29,102 nucleotides of DNA from assembly GCA_045594245.1 (NCBI GenBank), contig JAZNYG010000076.1:1-29102 (forward strand), read 5' to 3'. The notes under the pieces were generated by a model. That model had not been told where the DNA came from. It saw only the letters and a list, made by a program, of their open reading frames with translations, and made no database searches. Made by a program: the position numbers and the translations under genes. Below, one piece after another: positions 24,276-29,102 of this stretch (positions are counted from its first letter, which is position 1; every line of letters starts with the position of its first letter). The DNA is from UBA1189 sp045594245. Lineage in GTDB: Bacteria > Bacteroidota > Bacteroidia > Bacteroidales > Bacteroidaceae.

Positions 24276-24283
24276 TATCTTCG
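24276..24283 (+). promoter_or_regulatory. Possible -7 box next to a start codon
   Basis: TATCTTCG is one mismatch from TAnnTTTG and ends 4 bp before the ATG at 24288. If used, the mRNA would be nearly leaderless. No good -33 element is seen. Confidence 0.35.
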
Positions 24284-24287
24284 CGCT

Positions 24288-25109
24288 ATGAAAAGATGGT
24301 TGTTTGTAAGCTTGATGTTGCCATTGGTGCTGTTGGTCGCAGCTCAGTCGCAAAGTAAATGGACCGATCGTGGCTATGCTTATATGGAGCAGGACAGCCT
24401 GGCGCAAGCTGAGGAGTGCTTCAAGCGTGCCGTAGAGGCAGCTCCCGCCAGCAAGCAGAATGTGATGCTGCTTACCAACTTGGGGACAGTGCAGCGCCGT
24501 CGGGGTAAGCTGCTCGATGCCATTGAGTCTTATACGCTGGCACTCAACTATTCGCCACTCGACGTAGCTATCCTCATGAGTCGCGCTACAGCCTACATGG
24601 CATTGGGTAATGATGACAAAGCCTATATAGACCTCTGCAATGTGCTCGACAAGCAGACCGACCATGCCGAAGCGCTCTACTACCGGGCCTTTATCTACAC
24701 GGGGCGCCGGGAATATGCCGCTGCCCGAGCCGATTACAAACGGTTGCTGGCTCTGCAGCCCGACCATGAGAACGGGCTCCTCGGCCTCGCCCTGCTCGAC
24801 CACCGTGAGGGGCGCTTACAAACAGCCGAACTACAGTTGACGGCTCTTGTGGAGCGCCACCCCAGCAATGCCACCTATCTGCAGGCAAGGGCTAACGTGC
24901 TCATCGAGCGTCAGCTGTATGACCTCGCTTTACTAGACCTTGAGGGTGCCATTGCCCTGCAGCCTACCGATGCCTACCTCTATGTGGCCCGTGCCGAACT
25001 GTATCTGAAAATGAAGCGACGTACAGCTGCCAAGAGCGACCTCGACAGGGCCGTGGCGTTGGGTTTACCCCGTATCTCGCTCAGCGAACTCTACAAACAG
25101 TGCGAATAG
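24288..25109 (+). CDS. Exported TPR-repeat protein, unknown partner
   Basis: A 273-residue protein with a signal peptide (MKRWLFVSLMLPLVLLVAAQ) and about six TPR motifs covering the rest, for example AYMEQDSLAQAEECFKRAVE, LLDAIESYTLALNYSP and EYAAARADYKRLLALQPDH. TPR proteins of this kind scaffold protein complexes in the periplasm or at the outer membrane; the partner is not evident. I chose ATG 24288 over the in-frame GTG at 24243 because it opens a clean signal peptide. A candidate -7 box immediately upstream suggests a separate transcript from fhs. No lipobox is seen. Confidence 0.85.
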   Translation: MKRWLFVSLMLPLVLLVAAQSQSKWTDRGYAYMEQDSLAQAEECFKRAVEAAPASKQNVMLLTNLGTVQRRRGKLLDAIESYTLALNYSPLDVAILMSRATAYMALGNDDKAYIDLCNVLDKQTDHAEALYYRAFIYTGRREYAAARADYKRLLALQPDHENGLLGLALLDHREGRLQTAELQLTALVERHPSNATYLQARANVLIERQLYDLALLDLEGAIALQPTDAYLYVARAELYLKMKRRTAAKSDLDRAVALGLPRISLSELYKQCE

Positions 25110-25287
25110 AATAGGTAAATTTGGTGTTCCATTTTTATTTATATATACGCAGTCGATTTGAATTTATCCTATGCCAAGTTTGAAAAATGAGAAATCTGCG
25201 ATACGATAACGTTAACACCGTTCTTCTCACCTGTCGGGAATTATAAACTTTTGCATGTAATGAATCGTTAATATAGAAATAAAACAC

Positions 25288-25295
25288 TACCTTTG
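25288..25295 (+). promoter_or_regulatory. -7 box before the six-cysteine protein gene
   Basis: TACCTTTG matches TAnnTTTG exactly and ends 8 bp before the ATG at 25304, so the transcript would be leaderless or nearly so. The -33 region is weak. Confidence 0.5.
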
Positions 25296-25303
25296 CATGC
25301 ACT

Positions 25304-25714
25304 ATGAATACCGACGCACTACACACCCGATGGATGCGATGCATGGCAGCAGCATTGCTGTGTGCGGTGCTATGCTGTGTGGGTGCACGGGCGGCAGAGG
25401 CTGCAACCGCTATGCACGGGGCATACGACACCCCGAGCGCCTCGCTCGATGTGAAGGACAATGCGATGCTCGAGGCCGTGCACGAGATGGGTCAGTGGGG
25501 GCTCCCCGCTTCATCGACGAATCTGCATGGGGCGACGAGTCGCCCACCCATCATGGGCCAGCTGCTGCAGCGCATGGCGCGTTCGTGCAGCGTGTGCCTT
25601 GCCGGTGAGTGTCCCGGTATGCGTAGCAGGGTCGAGGCGCTGTGTCATGCCATATCGGCCAGGCGGTTCCAGACCGGATACTACATCTATTTCCGCTGCC
25701 AGATGCGGTGTTAG
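25304..25714 (+). CDS. Small secreted six-cysteine protein, unknown function
   Basis: A 136-residue product not assigned to any family. An N-terminal signal peptide (hydrophobic core AAALLCAVLCCVG, likely cleavage after ARAAEA) is followed by a low-complexity linker. The C-terminal third holds six cysteines: Cys95, Cys98, Cys103, Cys114, Cys132 and Cys136, and ends FRCQMRC. An even number of cysteines in an exported domain suggests three disulfides, though metal binding or an exposed ligand motif is also possible. Overlapping frames at 25297-25608 and 25461-25718 are less convincing because they lack the signal peptide and promoter fit. It stands alone between a TPR gene and a two-TM protein. 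Confidence 0.6.
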   Translation: MNTDALHTRWMRCMAAALLCAVLCCVGARAAEAATAMHGAYDTPSASLDVKDNAMLEAVHEMGQWGLPASSTNLHGATSRPPIMGQLLQRMARSCSVCLAGECPGMRSRVEALCHAISARRFQTGYYIYFRCQMRC

Positions 25715-25787
25715 CTGATTTCCCTTTTTTTGTTTTCAACCTTATACTTTGTTCATGATGCTCTATGCGCTGTAGCAAAGTCGGGTC

Positions 25788-25807
25788 TATACACGTATAG
25801 GTGTATA
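25788..25807. promoter_or_regulatory. Inverted repeat upstream of the two-TM protein gene
   Basis: TATACAC (25788-25794) and GTGTATA (25801-25807) are perfect complements with a 6-nt centre. It ends 27 bp before the ATG at 25835 and could be an operator or a 5'-UTR hairpin. Confidence 0.45.
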
Positions 25808-25834
25808 ATCATCATTGTATCATCACCAATAAAA

Positions 25835-26338
25835 ATGAAATTAAAAATGGAAATCTCACATAACACAGAGGCTCAGAGCCTCAATACGACCGCATACCCC
25901 GAGTCGGTAAGCGAAACCAAATCAGCCATCAATCCGCAAGCGCTGCTATGGGCACTCATTGCCATAGTGCTCTTTGCCATCTACTACCAGCAGCCCGAGA
26001 AGGACACCACGCTGGGTATCATACAGATTACACTTGTTCTCGTGTGCGCCGTACTGGCCATTGCCAAGCTCTTTGGCGGTAGCCGCAAACTCACCTACAC
26101 CCCCACGGGCAGTCCCGTGCTGCTCTCTGAAGAGTACTACAACATTGCCCTGGAAGACGACATCCGCCAGTGCCTCAAGGAGGGCAACAAATCGCGCCTC
26201 AACGCACTGAAGACCGATGGCTCAGGCGGCATACAGGTGGAGAGGCTGGAGTCGAAAGACAAGGTCTTCACAGCCATGCGCATGCATAAGTACTACCCCG
26301 AAGGCTACAGACCCGTAACGGAGTGGGTAGTGCTATAA
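25835..26338 (+). CDS. Two-transmembrane protein with soluble C-terminal domain, unknown function
   Basis: A 167-residue protein I do not recognise. A polar N-terminus of about 30 residues is followed by two hydrophobic helices (about 33-52 and 60-82, with QQPEKDTT between) and then a mostly polar C-terminal domain with EEYYNIALEDDIRQCLKEGN and AMRMHKYYPEGYRPVTEWV. The two helices form a hairpin, so both ends should face the cytoplasm. I place the start at ATG 25835 (or 25847, MEISHN); the longer upstream frame would run through the inverted repeat and lacks a good start. The antiporter gene begins 56 bp later, which allows co-transcription. Confidence 0.7.
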   Translation: MKLKMEISHNTEAQSLNTTAYPESVSETKSAINPQALLWALIAIVLFAIYYQQPEKDTTLGIIQITLVLVCAVLAIAKLFGGSRKLTYTPTGSPVLLSEEYYNIALEDDIRQCLKEGNKSRLNALKTDGSGGIQVERLESKDKVFTAMRMHKYYPEGYRPVTEWVVL

Positions 26339-26394
26339 GCCAACATGTATTCTAAGTAAAAACCATGTATAATGATTAAGAAAGAGTTGTATCT

Positions 26395-27399
26395 ATGAGC
26401 TATCTAATGTTGGTCATCAGCCTTGTGCTCCTCGTCGTAGGAGCCAACTGGTTGGTCGACGGGTCGGCAGCTATAGCCCGTCGCTATCATATTTCGGAGT
26501 ATATCATCGGAGCCACTATCGTGGGCATGGGCACCAGCATGCCCGAGCTGGTAGTGAGTGTCGTGTCGGGCATCGGAGAACATCCCGAGATTGCCATTGG
26601 CAACGTGGTGGGGTCGAACATCTTCAACGTGTTCCTCATCCTCGGCATCACAGCCTTGATGATGCCCATCAAGTACACCCGCGAGAACATCATGCGCGAC
26701 ATACCGCTCAACGTCGGTGTGTCAATCCTCGTCCTCATACTCTGTGCGCTTGGCATACGCTTCCGCGGCGAGTATGGGCTGGGGCGCATCGAGGGTGTCA
26801 TCCTGCTCGTGTGCTTCGCCCTCTATCTGTGGAGTACCATGAAGAGCGAGCGTATGCAGCAGGAGGCCAGGCGGCAGGGCGTGCGCTATCCCGATAGCGA
26901 CCTCGTTGCACCGGTGGAGACTGGCCGCTATCGCTCCATGACCGTTTGTGTGCTGGCCATCATCTTCGGACTGGGCGGCCTCATCTTCGGTGGCGACATG
27001 TTCGTTGACGCGGCATCGGCCATCGCCCGTGAGTGGGGCGTCTCAGAAGCTATCATCGGCCTCACCATCGTGGCTGGCGGCACCTCGCTTCCTGAGTTGG
27101 TATCGTCAATCATTGCCGTCACCAAGAACAAGGGACAGATGGCATTGGGCAATATCGTGGGGTCCAACATCTTCAACCTCCTGCTCATCCTCGGCGTGAG
27201 CTCTCTGGTACAGCCTCTCTCGATGGGCAACATCACCTTCGTGGACTGGGGTGTCATGGTGCTCTCGGCCATCATGCTCATGGTGGCCGCCGTGACCTTC
27301 AAGCAGCACCAGCTCGATCGCGCCGATGCCTCCATTCTCCTGCTCCTGTATGCCGCCTATATGGCATGGCTAATCGTGGGGCAAACCGTTAACGGATAA
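26395..27399 (+). CDS. Calcium/sodium antiporter (CaCA family, YrbG-like)
   Basis: An inner-membrane exchanger of 334 residues with about ten membrane segments in two homologous halves. Each half carries an alpha-repeat with ion-coordinating Glu and Asn: GMGTSMPELVVS and GNVVGSNIFNVFLILG in the first (from about 44), and AGGTSLPELVSS and GNIVGSNIFNLLLILG in the second (from about 228). A charged loop (MKSERMQQEARRQG) links the halves. It would exchange Na+ or K+ for Ca2+. The Na/Pi cotransporter gene starts 10 bp after its stop, so the two form an operon. Ion specificity cannot be told from sequence alone. Confidence 0.95.
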   Translation: MSYLMLVISLVLLVVGANWLVDGSAAIARRYHISEYIIGATIVGMGTSMPELVVSVVSGIGEHPEIAIGNVVGSNIFNVFLILGITALMMPIKYTRENIMRDIPLNVGVSILVLILCALGIRFRGEYGLGRIEGVILLVCFALYLWSTMKSERMQQEARRQGVRYPDSDLVAPVETGRYRSMTVCVLAIIFGLGGLIFGGDMFVDAASAIAREWGVSEAIIGLTIVAGGTSLPELVSSIIAVTKNKGQMALGNIVGSNIFNLLLILGVSSLVQPLSMGNITFVDWGVMVLSAIMLMVAAVTFKQHQLDRADASILLLLYAAYMAWLIVGQTVNG

Positions 27400-27409
27400 A
27401 ACAAAGAAT

Positions 27410-29074
27410 ATGGGAATACTACAAATATTTACTTTGCTGGGAGCATTGGGCATGTTCCTCTATGGTATGAACCTGATGAGCTCGGGCCTGCAGAAAGCTG
27501 CAGGCGAGCGCATGCGCAGCTTCCTCTCTGCCATGACGTCGAACCCCCTCAAGGGCGTGCTGACGGGTCTTGGCATCACCTCAGTGATACAATCCTCTTC
27601 GGCCACCACGGTGATGGTGGTGAGCTTCGTCAATGCGGGTCTGCTCACGCTGGCCCAGGCCATCGGTGTCATCATGGGCGCCAATATCGGTACCACGGTG
27701 ACGGCATGGCTGGTGTCGTGGTTGGGCTTCAAAGCTGACATCTCCATCCTTGCCGTTCCTCTCATGCTCCTCGGTTTCCTCTTCTCCAATTCGAAGAAGA
27801 GCCAGAGGCGCAATATAGGCGAGCTGGTGGTCGGTTTCTCGTTGCTCTTCCTCGGACTTTCGTTCATGAAGGAATCGGTGCCGGATCTGAAGGAAACGCC
27901 TCAGGTGCTTGAATTCGTGAAGCAGTGGTCGGGTCATGGCTTCGGTTCAGTCCTGATTTTCCTCGGCTTCGGTACGGTGCTGACCCTTGTGCTTCAGTCG
28001 TCGTCGGCCACGATGGCCATTACCCTGATCATGCTCAGCATGGGATGGATACCGTTCAATATGGCCTGTGCGATGGTGCTTGGAGAAAACATAGGTACGA
28101 CCATCACTGCAAATATCGCTGCATCGGTCGGAAATGCCTCGGCGAAGAGGGCGGCGATGTCGCATACGATATTCAATGTGTTCGGTGTGATATGGGCACT
28201 CATCCTGTTCAAGCCGTTCCTCGCTATGGTCGGAAATATCATCGAACTTTTCGGTCTCCCGAACCCGGCGGCTGCAGGCTTTGCGGTGTCCGACCCTGCT
28301 TCGGCTGAAGGAACTGCGGCGCTTTACGGACTTTCGATGCTTCATACCTTGTTCAACTCGATCAATACATTGATTCTCATATGGTTCACCGGTCTTATCG
28401 AAAAGGCTGTCACCTGGATCATCAAGGCTCCGGCGAACAAGGAGGAAGATGTTTTCAGACTGAAATATATAGAGGCAGGTCCTATCGCCACTCCTGAACT
28501 GGCCATCGAGCAGACATTCAATGAAATCATACATTTCGCCCAGATCTCGCGCAACGGACTCGGCTATGTGCGTTCGGCAATCAATGAGAAGGATCCCGAC
28601 AAGTTTGAGGAATTACGCGGAAAACTTGTCAAGTATGAAGAGATTTCCGACAGGATAGAGTATGAGATAGCAACCTTCCTCAATGCGGTTTCCGGCGAAG
28701 AAATCAGTCAGAAGACCTCAATGCAGATCAAGGCCATGTATAAGATAATCGGCGAACTCGAGTCGCTCGGAGATTCAGGCGAGGCGATCAGCCGCATCCT
28801 CTCCCGCAGGAACATCCACAACAAGACTTTCGACCATGAAGTACTTGTCAGACTCGGCCGTCTCGTGGATGAGGTCGATGCCGCTTACGAGGTGATGATC
28901 AATAACCTCAAGGCTGCGTTCGAGGGACATCTTCCTGAAATCACGAATGCTTACGAGACGGAGGACCGCATCAACACTCTCCGCAACAATCTGCGTGATG
29001 AGGAGATCGACGATGTAGAGAACAGCCGCAAGAACTGGCAGACCAGTGTCAAGTCGGAGGCCAAGCGGTCTTAG
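27410..29074 (+). CDS. Na/Pi cotransporter family protein (NptA-like) with PhoU-like domain
   Basis: An inner-membrane protein of 554 residues. Two inverted Na/Pi cotransporter repeats carry the signature QSSSATT (61-67) and QSSSATM (196-202), each followed by GxNIGTT-type motifs (GANIGTTVTAW and GENIGTTITANI). A PhoU-like helical domain occupies about 350-545. It would import phosphate with Na+, or sense or export it. The last residues (TSVKSEAKRS) do not continue into the expected final PhoU helix, so the C-terminus looks cut or frameshifted. Codon use changes near 27840: before it Pro is CCC/CCT and Ala mostly GCC, after it CCG, GCG and GGA are common. Both facts raise the possibility of recombination or a mis-assembled window end. 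Confidence 0.9.
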   Translation: MGILQIFTLLGALGMFLYGMNLMSSGLQKAAGERMRSFLSAMTSNPLKGVLTGLGITSVIQSSSATTVMVVSFVNAGLLTLAQAIGVIMGANIGTTVTAWLVSWLGFKADISILAVPLMLLGFLFSNSKKSQRRNIGELVVGFSLLFLGLSFMKESVPDLKETPQVLEFVKQWSGHGFGSVLIFLGFGTVLTLVLQSSSATMAITLIMLSMGWIPFNMACAMVLGENIGTTITANIAASVGNASAKRAAMSHTIFNVFGVIWALILFKPFLAMVGNIIELFGLPNPAAAGFAVSDPASAEGTAALYGLSMLHTLFNSINTLILIWFTGLIEKAVTWIIKAPANKEEDVFRLKYIEAGPIATPELAIEQTFNEIIHFAQISRNGLGYVRSAINEKDPDKFEELRGKLVKYEEISDRIEYEIATFLNAVSGEEISQKTSMQIKAMYKIIGELESLGDSGEAISRILSRRNIHNKTFDHEVLVRLGRLVDEVDAAYEVMINNLKAAFEGHLPEITNAYETEDRINTLRNNLRDEEIDDVENSRKNWQTSVKSEAKRS

Positions 29075-29102
29075 GAAGACAAGAGAGACTAACAACTCCT
29101 TG

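Noticed and set aside
25297..25608. Overlapping 103-residue frame starting at ATG 25297
   Set aside because: It starts only 1 bp after the -7 box and lacks a signal peptide; the frame at 25304 fits the promoter better and gives an export signal.

Overview
The window is a 29.1 kb piece of a Bacteroidota chromosome, probably order Bacteroidales and perhaps a Prevotellaceae-like gut or oral lineage. Several signs point there. Promoters use the Bacteroidota -7 box (TAnnTTTG), and I see no clear Shine-Dalgarno sites. There is a PorW/SprE-type TPR lipoprotein and a large secreted protein ending in a type IX secretion-like sorting domain. A very large alpha-2-macroglobulin and an L-rhamnose kinase-isomerase-symporter set of Bacteroides type are also present. 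All protein genes lie on the + strand; a tRNA-Pro(GGG) lies on the - strand. Genus-level assignment is inference.

Layout. Positions 1-846 carry no convincing gene but are rich in 7-bp-period repeats and inverted repeats. At 847-921 (-) is tRNA-Pro, with its own promoter and terminator. Genes 1040-5643 are aroA (EPSP synthase), a small acidic membrane-anchored protein, and the PorW/SprE-like lipoprotein. Genes 5838-11597 hold a 1919-residue alpha-2-macroglobulin behind a promoter with four helically phased 6-bp sites. Genes 11791-15691 are rhaB-rhaA-rhaT, closed by a perfect 15-bp hairpin terminator. After a 317-bp gap with nested inverted repeats comes a 2149-residue multidomain secreted protein (16009-22458). 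It combines LamG, Ig-like, GH43, CotH kinase, two lamin-tail and T9SS-like C-terminal domains. fhs (formate-THF ligase) follows after only 15 bp. Then come a small TPR protein, a small secreted six-cysteine protein, a two-TM protein, a Na+/Ca2+ antiporter and a Na/Pi cotransporter near the window end.

How it fits together. The rhamnose genes take up L-rhamnose, isomerise it and phosphorylate it. The adjacent GH43/CotH protein could act outside the cell on arabinose-containing plant glycans such as rhamnogalacturonan side chains, which is an inference from neighbourhood and fold. The PorW-like lipoprotein and the sorting domain suggest a type IX secretion route. The aldolase and the AraC-type regulator expected with rhamnose genes are not in the window.

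Most interesting points: the GH43-CotH fusion; a family of heptamer (period-7) arrays that enters the aroA coding sequence twice and recurs before rhaT; the Pho-box-like phased repeats before the alpha-2-macroglobulin; the nested inverted repeats before the GH43/CotH gene; and an abrupt codon-usage change plus a C-terminal break in the last gene, which could be recombination or an assembly artefact.
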